Positions 7,755-16,912 of a stretch of 64,000 nucleotides of DNA are shown in pieces (position 1 is the stretch's first letter; the number at the start of each line of letters is the position of its first letter). The stretch comes from Prolixibacter sp. NT017 (lineage in GTDB: Bacteria; Bacteroidota; Bacteroidia; Bacteroidales; Prolixibacteraceae). Made by a program: the position numbers and the translations under genes. The notes under the pieces were generated by a model. That model was given only the letters and a program-made list of their open reading frames with translations. It was not told where the DNA came from and ran no database searches. The DNA is taken from contig NZ_BLAV01000001.1 in NCBI RefSeq assembly GCF_009617875.1, forward strand, positions 1,488,001-1,552,000. The letters are read 5' to 3'.

Positions 7755-8118
7755 CCCGGTAAGCTTTAGAACAGTAAATTCCAATAATAAATAAAAAACC
7801 AATTGTGAAGACACGACGGACATTTACTGTTCAAGAACAAACTTTAAATCGTAGATTTCTAAATACCGTTCATACTTGTATTGTTTAGTCAAAGCTGTTC
7901 CCGGGTGGTTTTCCTGGCACGGTTGGCCGCTGTGGGGCAGCTTCTATTGACGACACATTCAGAATTTAGGTTTAGGTTTATTATCGCAAGATGTGTCGGA
8001 AATAACAGGAATATAAAAACTTCCGGTGTAATGGTGGGATATTACCCGGTTGTTCATCCTGGTACTAACGGCACAAAATTGTTTATTGACTGCTCATGAA
8101 AGACCGGGAAAAGATGAA

Positions 8119-8298
8119 GGCAGCCATAAAAAAGGGGGATGGCTGCCGATTCTGCTCCCATTGTTTAAACAGAGTAACGTCAAGCGTTCTTATAAATTAG
8201 GTTTTGAGAGAATTCACTAAGGTAGGTCAGGAATCCTACCGATTTAAAGTTTTTCACATAAAAGCGGGTTGTTTGAACAATCCGCTTTTTTATTTTTT
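8119..8298 (+). ncRNA. Candidate structured RNA ending in a strong terminator
   Basis: The 650-bp gap 7755-8407 has no convincing gene. Its distal part contains three hairpins: GGCAGCCA/TGGCTGCC (8119-8126 and 8140-8147), GGTAGG/CCTACC (8221-8226 and 8235-8240) and an 11-bp stem AGCGGGTTGTT/AACAATCCGCT (8263-8286) followed by TTTTTATTTTTT. The last is a textbook rho-independent terminator with no gene directly before it: the nearest upstream gene ends 500 bp away. Either it ends a very long 3' UTR of the PepSY-like operon or it ends a small RNA. No known RNA family was recognised. Confidence 0.4.
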
Positions 8299-8410
8299 AA
8301 TTGTATATTATCATTTACCTTTTGAGCGTTGAATAGAAGGGTTTCGAGCTAAAAATTTTATCTTTATTCGAGAACCGATTTTTTTTACCGATAATCTTTG
8401 CCTGATATTG

Positions 8411-9769
8411 ATGGACATGCCCCGATTACTGATTGTTGATGACGATACCTCCTTCTGCATGTTATTGCAGGGGTTTTTAAAGCGAAAAGGCTTCGATGCC
8501 GATACAGCACATGACTATGAAAAAGCCAGTCAATCATTGGCAAAGAATTCTTATGATTTGGTTTTAACCGATTATCGCTTGCCTGATGGAACTGGCATTG
8601 ATGTGTTAAAAGAGAGCAAGAAATTAGCGCCTTCCACGGTCGTTATCCTCATTACTGCCTATTCAGATATACGTGTGGCAGTCGAAGCTGTTAAGCTGGG
8701 GGCGTTTGAATATGTGACCAAGCCTGTTAATTCCGACGAGCTTTTTCACGTTATTAAAGAGGGACTGAAAAAGCGTGAAACACAGGAAAAGAAAACAAAA
8801 GAACCTGTACAGAATGGGCGAAAATTCCTGGTAGGAAGCAGTGAAGAATCCAAAAGAACAGAAGAGCATATCCGTGTGGTTGCGCCGACCGACATTTCTG
8901 TTTTGATTATTGGCGATAGTGGCACAGGTAAAGAATATGTTGCCCGCCGGATTCACGAGTTGAGTAAACGGAAAAAAGCACCGTTTGTAGCGGTCGATTG
9001 TGGAGCATTGCATCCCGATATTGCTGCCAGCGAATTGTTTGGTCACGTGAAAGGCTCGTTTACAGGGGCTGTGAACGATAAGACCGGTCACTTCGAAGCA
9101 GTGGGAGAGGGAACTATTTTTCTCGATGAGATTGGAAATCTTTCCTACGATGTACAAATGAAACTTTTGCGGGCTATTCAGGAACGAATGGGGCGGAAAG
9201 TAGGTGGAAATAACGAATTCCCGATAAAGGCACGGATAATTGCAGCAACGAACGAGAATCTGAAACAAGCTGTCGACGACGGTCGCTTTCGCGAAGATTT
9301 ATACCATCGTTTGAATGAGTTTACGTTGACTTTAGCGCCTTTGCATGAAAGAGACGGTGACCTGATGATGTTTGCAGCATTCTTCCTGGAAGATGCAGTA
9401 GCAGAATTCGGGAAGTCGATAATTGGATTTGACGATGAGGTTCGACGTATTTTTAATCAATACGATTGGCCGGGCAACCTGCGCGAAATGAGGAATGTTA
9501 TTCGACGAGCTGTTCTTCTTTGTAAGCACGAGAGAATCAACCGCGAAGTACTTCCTGAAGAGATCTACCGCAACAACTCTGTGAAAAGCTATCCGGAAAA
9601 TGCTCAACCGGTTAACGACCTGAAAGAGATTAAGAATATTTCCGAGAAAGAGGCGATTTTACAGGCGTTAGAGAAAACACGTTACAACAAAACCAAGACA
9701 GCCAAATTGCTGGGTATTGACAGAAAAACGCTGTACAATAAACTTCATTTGTACGATATCGAGCTCTAA
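8411..9769 (+). CDS. Sigma-54-dependent response regulator (NtrC family)
   Basis: This protein of about 452 residues has three domains: a receiver (residues 1-120, phospho-acceptor D54 in LTDYRLPDG), an AAA+ sigma-54 activator domain (about 135-365; Walker A GDSGTGKE, loop GSFTGA in place of GAFTGA, Walker B IFLDEIG) and a C-terminal Fis-type helix-turn-helix (KTAKLLGIDRKTLYNKLHLY). I chose ATG 8411; a TTG lies one codon earlier. The gene converges on a hybrid histidine kinase and its stop overlaps that gene's stop by 4 bp, so the two are probably partners. Targets are unknown; the sigma-54-like site at 6247 is the nearest candidate. Confidence 0.92.
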   Translation: MDMPRLLIVDDDTSFCMLLQGFLKRKGFDADTAHDYEKASQSLAKNSYDLVLTDYRLPDGTGIDVLKESKKLAPSTVVILITAYSDIRVAVEAVKLGAFEYVTKPVNSDELFHVIKEGLKKRETQEKKTKEPVQNGRKFLVGSSEESKRTEEHIRVVAPTDISVLIIGDSGTGKEYVARRIHELSKRKKAPFVAVDCGALHPDIAASELFGHVKGSFTGAVNDKTGHFEAVGEGTIFLDEIGNLSYDVQMKLLRAIQERMGRKVGGNNEFPIKARIIAATNENLKQAVDDGRFREDLYHRLNEFTLTLAPLHERDGDLMMFAAFFLEDAVAEFGKSIIGFDDEVRRIFNQYDWPGNLREMRNVIRRAVLLCKHERINREVLPEEIYRNNSVKSYPENAQPVNDLKEIKNISEKEAILQALEKTRYNKTKTAKLLGIDRKTLYNKLHLYDIEL

Positions 9770-12237
9770 GACAATACTTCTTCGTTGATCTTTGTCCTGA
9801 CATCATTCCATAACTGGCTCAGTGCAATAATGGATGCGCGTATGGTATCCCGCTTGGATGGATCATCTTCCGCTGTTTCCAAGTGCTTCAAAATAACGAC
9901 TCCATCTGAAATGGCAAATTGCCGGAAGCCGGTCAACATCTTATGAGCTGTTTTCCTGATTCCCGGAACATCATTTTCTTTCTCCATTTTTTTCAGCGAT
10001 GCAATGCTCTCGTCTGCGTTGAGGATGAACGTTTCGGTTACGGTACGCAATAATCCATCGTCATCGCCTGAAAAGGTTTTGATCTCATCGAGGCTGAAAC
10101 TTGCTTGCGCCCTCTCTTTTTGCTCAAGGTCTTCTATATCTTTTCCGTTGAGGATGGAATGGAATTTTTGGGCCAGAGAAATACGGGTAAATGGTTTCGG
10201 CATGGCCCACACATTTTCTATCTGAGAAATCTCTTCCATGCGGCTTTCGCTCAGGTTGGCAGTAAGAATCAAAACCGGCGTGTACGAACTGAATTCTTTG
10301 CGGATAGTTCTGGCTAACGAAATCCCATCGGTATCCGGCATTTGTACGTCGGAAACAATCAGGTCGAAAGTCTCTTTTTTCAGGTAATTCAGGGCTTCAA
10401 CAGGTGTGTAGGCCGAAGTTTTTTCACCGTTCATATCACGAATGAGTGCTTCCAGCAGTTGGTGCACTAATGGGTCATCATCAATACAAAGCACTTTCTT
10501 CCCGGTAAGGAAATCGGGCGTTATGACTTCATCCTTCAGTTCATTGCCGGTACCTTCTTTCAGCGGAATGGTAAAATGGAACGTACTTCCTTTGCCTTCT
10601 TCGCCTTCCAGCCAAATAGCGCCTCCCATTAATTTAATTAGTCTGCGGCTAATCGAGAGTCCCAAGCCTGTGCCTCCGGTTTGTTTTGTTTTCGAGTTAT
10701 CGACTTGCGAGAATTCTTCGAAAATTTCCTCTTTTTGATCTTCCGGAATACCAATACCTGTGTCGGTAACGGCAAAGGCAAGTTTATGATCTTCCCGTCT
10801 GACAACGAATTTGACGTATCCTTCCTGTGTAAACTTAATGGCGTTTCCAACCAGGTTGATGAGCACTTGTTTTAATCGCATCCGGTCGGTACTGAAATCG
10901 GGCAATCCTTCTTCGACTTCGAAACTGAAACCAATTTTCTTGTTTTGGGCAGCCAGCTTCATCTCTTCGAAGACTTCTTTCATCAACTCGTTCGCTTCAA
11001 TCTCATCTTCACTCAGGTTGACCATGTTGGCTTCAATTCTCGAAAAGTCGAGAATCTCATTTACCATCCGGTGAAGGTGACGAGCTGAGCTAAGTAGTGT
11101 TTTGGCCATTTCAGCCTGAGGTTTGTCGGCTAATCCTTCAGAAAGTAATTCCGCGAAGCCAATGACAGAGGTAAGCGGTGTGCGGATTTCGTGGCTCATG
11201 TTAGCCAGGAATTGCTCTTTTACTTTCAGCAATTCGTCTACCTTGTCCTTCGACGAGCGTAACTGATCGTTTAAGCGGCGGCTGCGCAAAATATCGCGGT
11301 TGACCCAAAGAATGAATAAGGCAAAAATGATTAACGCTGAAATTCCCAGGTAAATCAGTTGGTTGAAGGTTTTTCCCCGCATTTGCTCCATCTCCTGGCT
11401 CTTTATAGCGGACATGTGGAAAGCTTCATCTTCGAGCGATTGTACAACCTCCCGAATTTTGTTCATAATCTGGTTGTCGAGCTTAACCAGTTGTTGCTCC
11501 TGGGTACTCAGCGCTCTGTTAAATCTGGCTTGCTGTGCCTGGAATTGTGATAGTTCCCGCTTGATTTGAATTAACGTGGAATCTTTCCGGACGTGACTCA
11601 CTTTTGATGAATCGACCCGTTGCTCTATGACCGGAACTTTATACTTTGTCGGTTCCGGTTTTTTTCCCGTAAGGAAATCGGAAAGCTTTTGAAGCGTGTT
11701 GCGTTTTATCGGAGCCCCTTTTTTCTCCATAGAGTCGACAAATGTGGAGGTGTATTTGGTCGTAGTGATTTCGTATTCAAGTGTGTCAGGAATAACGCTG
11801 ATCAACTCTCCGTATTGTTTCCGGTATTGATTGATGATGTTGATTTGAATCAGACTTTCCATCAACTGTTCTTTCTCGGTGAACAATCCCTGGATGGTGT
11901 CAATCTGACTTAACGCCAGCGAATCGTTAAAATACTGGTGCAAATCGTTTACCAATATCTCGATAGAGTCGCGCTTATTATGGTAGAGTTCCTTGAATTT
12001 CGGATCTTCTGTGATACCGTATATCCGGCCATATCCTTCCGCTTCAATCATTTGCGAAAGCACCCTGTTGAGAAGTACCATTTTCTGGGGGAAGCTGTCG
12101 TTATATGACTGGTTTTTGATTACCCGAACAACGCTTACATAGCTGATACCGAAAAACAAAAGAGCAATCACAAATACAATCAGGAATCCTGCCGTCAGTT
12201 TGGCCTTTATCCACTTTTCCGGGGCATTCTTCTTCAT
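9766..12237 (-). CDS. Hybrid sensor histidine kinase with receiver and Hpt domains
   Basis: This membrane kinase is about 823 residues from ATG 12237 (MKKNAPEKW); ATG 12264 would add nine residues. A transmembrane helix near residues 15-35 and another near 290-310 bracket a ~250-residue, largely helical extracytoplasmic sensor region. Then follow HisKA (NMSHEIRTPLTSV, phospho-accepting His), HATPase (DTGIGIPEDQ, GTGLGLSI), a receiver (LIVSDVQMPDTDG) and a C-terminal Hpt domain (RKTAHKMLTGF). The built-in phosphorelay suggests transfer from its own receiver through Hpt to a separate regulator, probably the convergent sigma-54 protein. The input signal is unknown. Confidence 0.92.
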   Translation of the reverse strand: MKKNAPEKWIKAKLTAGFLIVFVIALLFFGISYVSVVRVIKNQSYNDSFPQKMVLLNRVLSQMIEAEGYGRIYGITEDPKFKELYHNKRDSIEILVNDLHQYFNDSLALSQIDTIQGLFTEKEQLMESLIQINIINQYRKQYGELISVIPDTLEYEITTTKYTSTFVDSMEKKGAPIKRNTLQKLSDFLTGKKPEPTKYKVPVIEQRVDSSKVSHVRKDSTLIQIKRELSQFQAQQARFNRALSTQEQQLVKLDNQIMNKIREVVQSLEDEAFHMSAIKSQEMEQMRGKTFNQLIYLGISALIIFALFILWVNRDILRSRRLNDQLRSSKDKVDELLKVKEQFLANMSHEIRTPLTSVIGFAELLSEGLADKPQAEMAKTLLSSARHLHRMVNEILDFSRIEANMVNLSEDEIEANELMKEVFEEMKLAAQNKKIGFSFEVEEGLPDFSTDRMRLKQVLINLVGNAIKFTQEGYVKFVVRREDHKLAFAVTDTGIGIPEDQKEEIFEEFSQVDNSKTKQTGGTGLGLSISRRLIKLMGGAIWLEGEEGKGSTFHFTIPLKEGTGNELKDEVITPDFLTGKKVLCIDDDPLVHQLLEALIRDMNGEKTSAYTPVEALNYLKKETFDLIVSDVQMPDTDGISLARTIRKEFSSYTPVLILTANLSESRMEEISQIENVWAMPKPFTRISLAQKFHSILNGKDIEDLEQKERAQASFSLDEIKTFSGDDDGLLRTVTETFILNADESIASLKKMEKENDVPGIRKTAHKMLTGFRQFAISDGVVILKHLETAEDDPSKRDTIRASIIALSQLWNDVRTKINEEVLS

Positions 12238-12456
12238 CACAAATCGTTGTATTACAATATGCAATATGCCAAATATCTTCAGTAACTGAAAGAAAGTAGA
12301 TTAAAAAATAAACATCCTAACGCTTTTAGGCATCACAACCATCGACTTTTGACGGAATGGATGTTATTAACTTATTGCATTGTTAACGAAAAGAGAGCGT
12401 TTGGACAGGCGCAAATTCGTACTTTGCAGCCTCTAAAACTGTAAAAGCCGAAAGCA

Positions 12457-13050
12457 ATGAAAAAGTTGGTCACCTATTTTCTACAGGGCCTTTTGATGGT
12501 CGCACCGCTGGCCTTGACCATTTACTTTGTTTTTGAGATTTTTGATATCACCGACGGTCTGTTGAGCACCTATCTCGACGACTGGATTGGTTTTCGTGTG
12601 CCCGGGCTGGGAATCCTCATCATATTCGTTTTGCTGGTTATTCTCGGTTTTGTTGGTGAAAGCATTGTTGCAACACCTTTCCGTAATTTTTTCAATGGAA
12701 TTTTAGAGAGAACACCTTTCCTGAACCTGATTTACTCTTCGCTGAAAGACTTGTTTTCAGCATTTGTGGGAAAGGAAAAGAAGTTCAATTCACCGGTGAT
12801 GGTTTTGATGAGTGAGTCCGAAGATATCTGGAAAGTTGGGTTTATTACCCAGGAATCGCTGGAAGAAATTGGCCTGGAGGAAAAGGTGGCAGTGTATTTT
12901 CCGTTAGCCTACAGTTTTGCAGGTGAGTTGTTTTTTGTTCCGGTAGAACGGGTGAAAAGATTGGAAATTCCTCCGGCCGAAGCTATGAAGTTCATTGTCT
13001 CAGGCGGTGTTACACGAATTGATTCCAATGCCCGGAATAATCATGAATAA
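12457..13050 (+). CDS. DUF502 family membrane protein
   Basis: This 197-residue protein has two N-terminal transmembrane helices (about residues 5-28 and 45-70, the second rich in ILV) and a C-terminal cytoplasmic part with the family signatures RTPFLNLIYSSLKDL, KVGFITQ, and YSFAGELFFVPVERV. DUF502 members are widespread but uncharacterised. A TTTG (12400-12403) and TACTTTG (12420-12426) pair upstream may be the promoter. It converges on mnmA with only 12 bp between the stops. Confidence 0.85.
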   Translation: MKKLVTYFLQGLLMVAPLALTIYFVFEIFDITDGLLSTYLDDWIGFRVPGLGILIIFVLLVILGFVGESIVATPFRNFFNGILERTPFLNLIYSSLKDLFSAFVGKEKKFNSPVMVLMSESEDIWKVGFITQESLEEIGLEEKVAVYFPLAYSFAGELFFVPVERVKRLEIPPAEAMKFIVSGGVTRIDSNARNNHE

Positions 13051-13062
13051 AGGAGTTTCGCT

Positions 13063-14130
13063 TTAATCTTCTTGTATTTCGTCAACAATCCAGCCACCTC
13101 CTAAAACTTTATCGTTCAGGTAAAACGTAGCTGTTTGTCCGGCAGCTTCCCTGACAATGGATTCGGAAAGTCTTACTTCAAGGTAGTTCTGGTTCAGAAT
13201 ATGAAGAGTTGCGGGAGTGGCTTGTTTCCGGTATCGAATCCTGGTTATTAATTCATTATTGAGCGCTACTTCTAAATCAACCAGATGGTAGTCCTTCAAC
13301 AAAATCCGGTCGGTCATTAAATCTTCCCGGCTTCCGATGACGACTTCATTTGCTTCGGGCCTGATGGCGGTTACATACAGTGCCTTGTTCAGATAAATGC
13401 CCAAACCCCGTCGTTGCCCGATGGTGTAATAGACGTATCCTTTGTGACGACCGATTATTTCTTCGGTAGTTGAAACAAAATTTCCGGGCCCGGGAAGAAG
13501 TTGTTTGTTCGTTAATCTTTGTGTTAGAAAAGGCCGGTAGTTGCCCGGAACAAAACAGATACCCATGCTGTCCTTTTTTCCAGCCACCTTTTTAAAACCT
13601 CTGTCGGCCGCCATATCACGCACTTCGGTTTTATTCAATTTTCCTAACGGGAAGACGATTCGTTCGAGGTATTTCTGTGGTAAATCCCAAAGGAAGAAGG
13701 ATTGTTCCTTATCAGGATCTTTCCCGCGCGAAATGAAGAATTTATCTTTTGTTTGAATGACCCGGGCGTAATGGCCGGTTGCTAAATGGTTGATGCCAAG
13801 TTCGTCCGCCTTTTGCGCGAGGTATTCCCACTTAATGTGATTGTTGCAATATACACACGGGTGCGGTGTTCTTCCCGCCAGGTATTCACCTTCGAAATAA
13901 CGAATAACGGTTTGCTCAAACGCTTCCCGGATGTCCATCACGTAGTGGGGAATCTGAAGGTTCTCGGCTAATGCTTTTGCTTCCGCAATGAATTTGGGTT
14001 CCTGATCATTATTGTCAAACATTCGGAAGGTTACGCCCGTCACTTCATATCCTTGCTCTTTCAATAGCATGGCTGCTACCGAACTGTCCGTCCCGCCGCT
14101 CATTCCGAGAAGTACGCTCTTGCTATTCAT
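13063..14130 (-). CDS. mnmA: tRNA-specific 2-thiouridylase MnmA
   Basis: This 355-residue cytoplasmic enzyme makes 2-thiouridine at the wobble position of Lys, Glu and Gln tRNAs. It has the PP-loop SGGTDSS (residues 11-17; threonine replaces the more usual valine), the catalytic cysteine C95 in VYCNNHIKW, and the persulfide cysteine C192 in GICFVPG. The QRRGLGI motif and C-terminal beta-barrel are present. Bacteroidota often carry more than one mnmA-like gene, so this may not be the only copy. The downstream neighbour on the same strand is none; the gene ends against DUF502. Confidence 0.92.
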   Translation of the reverse strand: MNSKSVLLGMSGGTDSSVAAMLLKEQGYEVTGVTFRMFDNNDQEPKFIAEAKALAENLQIPHYVMDIREAFEQTVIRYFEGEYLAGRTPHPCVYCNNHIKWEYLAQKADELGINHLATGHYARVIQTKDKFFISRGKDPDKEQSFFLWDLPQKYLERIVFPLGKLNKTEVRDMAADRGFKKVAGKKDSMGICFVPGNYRPFLTQRLTNKQLLPGPGNFVSTTEEIIGRHKGYVYYTIGQRRGLGIYLNKALYVTAIRPEANEVVIGSREDLMTDRILLKDYHLVDLEVALNNELITRIRYRKQATPATLHILNQNYLEVRLSESIVREAAGQTATFYLNDKVLGGGWIVDEIQED

Positions 14131-14159
14131 CTTTGCAAAAGTAGGAATTGACGGGAAAA

Positions 14160-15377
14160 TCAGGAAGAAGTGGTTGCCGGTTTTCTTTTCGGCATGTTTA
14201 CTTTCGGAGCCCGCTTGAATTCCTTTGTGCGATCGAAGAGGTAGCGGTAGGTGATGTGCGTTTTATAAATTTTACCACCGATGAATTCAGCGACTTTCAT
14301 CATCACCGGGTTAAAATCACCAATCCAGTTTAATTCCAGGGTTTTGTAGGGGAATGACGGTTTCATGGCTTCCCTTTCAAAGGCAATCACCATTGCACCT
14401 TCCACGCCTTTTCCCTGAAATTCGGGAACAACACCAAAGATGCGTCCAATGACGCGGTCAATTGATTTGGCCATTCTCAGATGGTAGAAGAATCTCAGCT
14501 TATTCCACCAATTCCATTTGCCTTTAAAGCGGCGAATAATCTGCCCAATATCCGGCATCATGACGAAGAAGCCGATGGGCTGGTTGTTATGATAGGCAAA
14601 ATAAACCAGTCGTTCGTCCATTATCGGTGCCATGGATTTCAACAACTCCATGGCTTCCTTGTCCGTCAGTCCTTTGATCCCGTTGAATTCTGCCCAGGCT
14701 TTATTATAAATTTCCTTGAAGTCGTAGGCAAATTGCTTGTTGCCTTTTTCTATCATTTTTACCTGATATTCGGGTTGACTAAGCAGGTAATCGGCGCGCC
14801 TTCGGATGGCCGGGTGCAACCCTCCCGGCTCAAATTTCCTCCAATAGGTATGTTGCTGGAAATAATCCTGAAAGCCGTATGCCTCAAATAATTCACGGTA
14901 GTAGGAGAAATTATAAGGCATGTTATACACAGGCTCATGAAATCCATCAACCAGACAACCCCAGAAGGAATCGCGCATGCCCAAACTAACCGGACCGTCC
15001 ATTGCTTCCATTCCCCGTTCTTTTAGCCACTCTTTTCCGGCGTTGAACAACATGAAAGCAGCGTCTTTATTATCGATGCACTCGAAAAAACCTACGCCTC
15101 CGGTCGGTTGCTCATTCTGGTCGGACGATTCTTTTTCATAAAAGGCAGCGATTCGACCAACTGTTTCACCGGTGTCATCCTTCAAAATCCAGCATTGACT
15201 TTCGCCGTGAGCTAACAACCTGTTCCGGTTCGGGTCCAATATTTCCCTGATGTCGTTATCAAGCGGGTGCGACCAGTTTTTGTCCTGGGCATAAAGCTTC
15301 TCCGGAAGTGTCAGAAATTCTTTACGGGTTGGTGCGTCGGTAACTTCAGTTAAATGGAAGGTTTGTGCCTTTTTCAT
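14160..15377 (-). CDS. GNAT-like acetyltransferase-fold protein
   Basis: This protein is about 405 residues from ATG 15377 (MKKAQTFHLTEV); the longer reading frame to 15470 adds a low-complexity Tyr/Phe stretch that looks untranslated. The C-terminal part has an acetyl-CoA-site-like motif (GVVPEFQGKGVEGAMVIAF), and the N-terminal part the large conserved segments GPVSLGMRDSFWGCLVDGF and MPYNFSYYRELFEAYGF. The family is common in Bacteroidota but its substrate is unknown. It lies 30 bp upstream of mnmA on the same strand. Confidence 0.7.
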   Translation of the reverse strand: MKKAQTFHLTEVTDAPTRKEFLTLPEKLYAQDKNWSHPLDNDIREILDPNRNRLLAHGESQCWILKDDTGETVGRIAAFYEKESSDQNEQPTGGVGFFECIDNKDAAFMLFNAGKEWLKERGMEAMDGPVSLGMRDSFWGCLVDGFHEPVYNMPYNFSYYRELFEAYGFQDYFQQHTYWRKFEPGGLHPAIRRRADYLLSQPEYQVKMIEKGNKQFAYDFKEIYNKAWAEFNGIKGLTDKEAMELLKSMAPIMDERLVYFAYHNNQPIGFFVMMPDIGQIIRRFKGKWNWWNKLRFFYHLRMAKSIDRVIGRIFGVVPEFQGKGVEGAMVIAFEREAMKPSFPYKTLELNWIGDFNPVMMKVAEFIGGKIYKTHITYRYLFDRTKEFKRAPKVNMPKRKPATTSS

Positions 15378-15524
15378 GTAATCTTTGGTTTGCCTGGCAA
15401 TTTGAAATTCAAAATTAAAAAAAAATCGATAGTAAGAATATTGGGATGCATTTGTTGTGTGATGACTCATTAAGCGGTCACGGATTTATCATTATCTTTG
15501 GTTTGAAACATAAAATTTTGACAT

Positions 15525-16889
15525 ATGAAGTTGAAACGGATTGTTCCTGTTGTGATTGTTCTTGCCTTGGTAGCATTGGTTGCCTGGCAGTATCCACGAT
15601 TTTATATCGCGACGGGATACGGAGCTAAATGTTTGGCCTCCGGAGTTTTTGTCGCTCACAGAAATGCAGATCAAGTGATTGCACAGGATTTGGACTATTC
15701 CATAGTGAAATACACACATAGCAAGATTGATTACAAGAAGAAGACCGTAACGACTTCCTTCCTGGGAATGGCCCATCAGACTGCCGTTTACCGCGAGGGA
15801 CTGGGCTGTACGCTGGTTGGCGATATGCCGGAAAGTAAAGTGAGAGCAGAATCGCATCAGCAATTAGCTCCGCAACCAGCCGATCCGTTTGAAGTAGCCT
15901 GGCCGAACGGAGACCAGCTGAAGGATACCATATTTCCGGAGATTAATTACACCAAACTGAAGAAAGCAATGGATGATGCTTTCGATCACGGTGATGAAGA
16001 TTTGAAACGGACCGCAGCTGTGGTTGTGGTTTATAAGAATCAATTGGTTGGGGAGGAATACTGGACCAAAGAAGGCATTACCCCGGAAACCCGGATGTGG
16101 GGCTGGTCGATGGACAAAAGTATTATTAATACGATGCTCGGAGTGTTAAGTCGCGAAGGTAAACTGGATGTGAATGAACCGGCACCCATCCCTGAGTGGC
16201 AAAATGACGAGCGAAAAAATATCACCGTCAACAACCTGATGCACATGAGCAGCGGGTTGAAATGGGACGAAGACTACGGGAATGTATCGGACGTAACCGT
16301 GATGCTTTACCGAAAAGGAGATGTATACAAAGCCGCAGTAAAAGCACCTTACGGTGTGAAACCGGGAACGCAGTGGTATTATTCTTCCGGTACGACTAAT
16401 ATCCTTTCGGGAATGATTCGTCACATTATTGGCAACGACGACAAATATTTGGATTTTCCCCGCAAGGAAATATTTAACAAAATTGGGATGCGCAGTATGC
16501 TCATGGAAACCGATGCGGCCGGGAACTTTGTTGGTTCATCGTACGGTTACGCTACGGCTCGCGACTGGGCCCGTTTTGGTCTGTTGTACCTGAATAACGG
16601 CGTTTGGCAGGGCGATACAATTGTTTCTCCGGAGTGGGTAAAATACACCCGGACACCGGCTCCTGCTTCCACAGGGAACTACGGCGCTCAGTTCTGGCTG
16701 AACCGAGATAAGTCAATCCCGGATGCCCCGGAAGACATGTTTTACTGCGATGGTCACCGGGGACAACGTATTTTCATCATGCCATCGAAAAAGCTGGTGG
16801 TGGTTCGGTTGGGATTTTCGTTGGAGCATTTCAGTGATGATACGTTCCTGAAAGAGGTATTATCCGCTTTTCAGAGCGATAAGCAATAA
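15525..16889 (+). CDS. Membrane-anchored serine hydrolase, beta-lactamase (class C) fold
   Basis: This 454-residue protein has an N-terminal transmembrane anchor (residues 5-25). The catalytic SxxK motif is S195-M-D-K198, the tyrosine motif is YSSG around residue 286, and a C-terminal HRG motif stands where KTG is found in beta-lactamases. This pattern marks esterase, D-aminopeptidase or penicillin-binding-type members rather than true antibiotic-degrading enzymes. TATCTTTG at 15493-15500 matches the -7 box. Substrate unknown. Confidence 0.85.
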   Translation: MKLKRIVPVVIVLALVALVAWQYPRFYIATGYGAKCLASGVFVAHRNADQVIAQDLDYSIVKYTHSKIDYKKKTVTTSFLGMAHQTAVYREGLGCTLVGDMPESKVRAESHQQLAPQPADPFEVAWPNGDQLKDTIFPEINYTKLKKAMDDAFDHGDEDLKRTAAVVVVYKNQLVGEEYWTKEGITPETRMWGWSMDKSIINTMLGVLSREGKLDVNEPAPIPEWQNDERKNITVNNLMHMSSGLKWDEDYGNVSDVTVMLYRKGDVYKAAVKAPYGVKPGTQWYYSSGTTNILSGMIRHIIGNDDKYLDFPRKEIFNKIGMRSMLMETDAAGNFVGSSYGYATARDWARFGLLYLNNGVWQGDTIVSPEWVKYTRTPAPASTGNYGAQFWLNRDKSIPDAPEDMFYCDGHRGQRIFIMPSKKLVVVRLGFSLEHFSDDTFLKEVLSAFQSDKQ

Positions 16890-16912
16890 CCGAAAAATTC
16901 TACATTTGTGCC

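Noticed and set aside
7881..8099. Plus-strand open frame of 72 codons in the gap after the PepSY-like genes.
   Set aside because: Composition is not protein-like, no family is recognisable, and no ribosome-binding site is present.
8221..8240. GGTAGGTCAGGAATCCTACC considered as part of a signal recognition particle RNA because of its GGTCAGG-like core.
   Set aside because: The conserved tetraloop and asymmetric loop of SRP RNA are absent; it is a plain hairpin.
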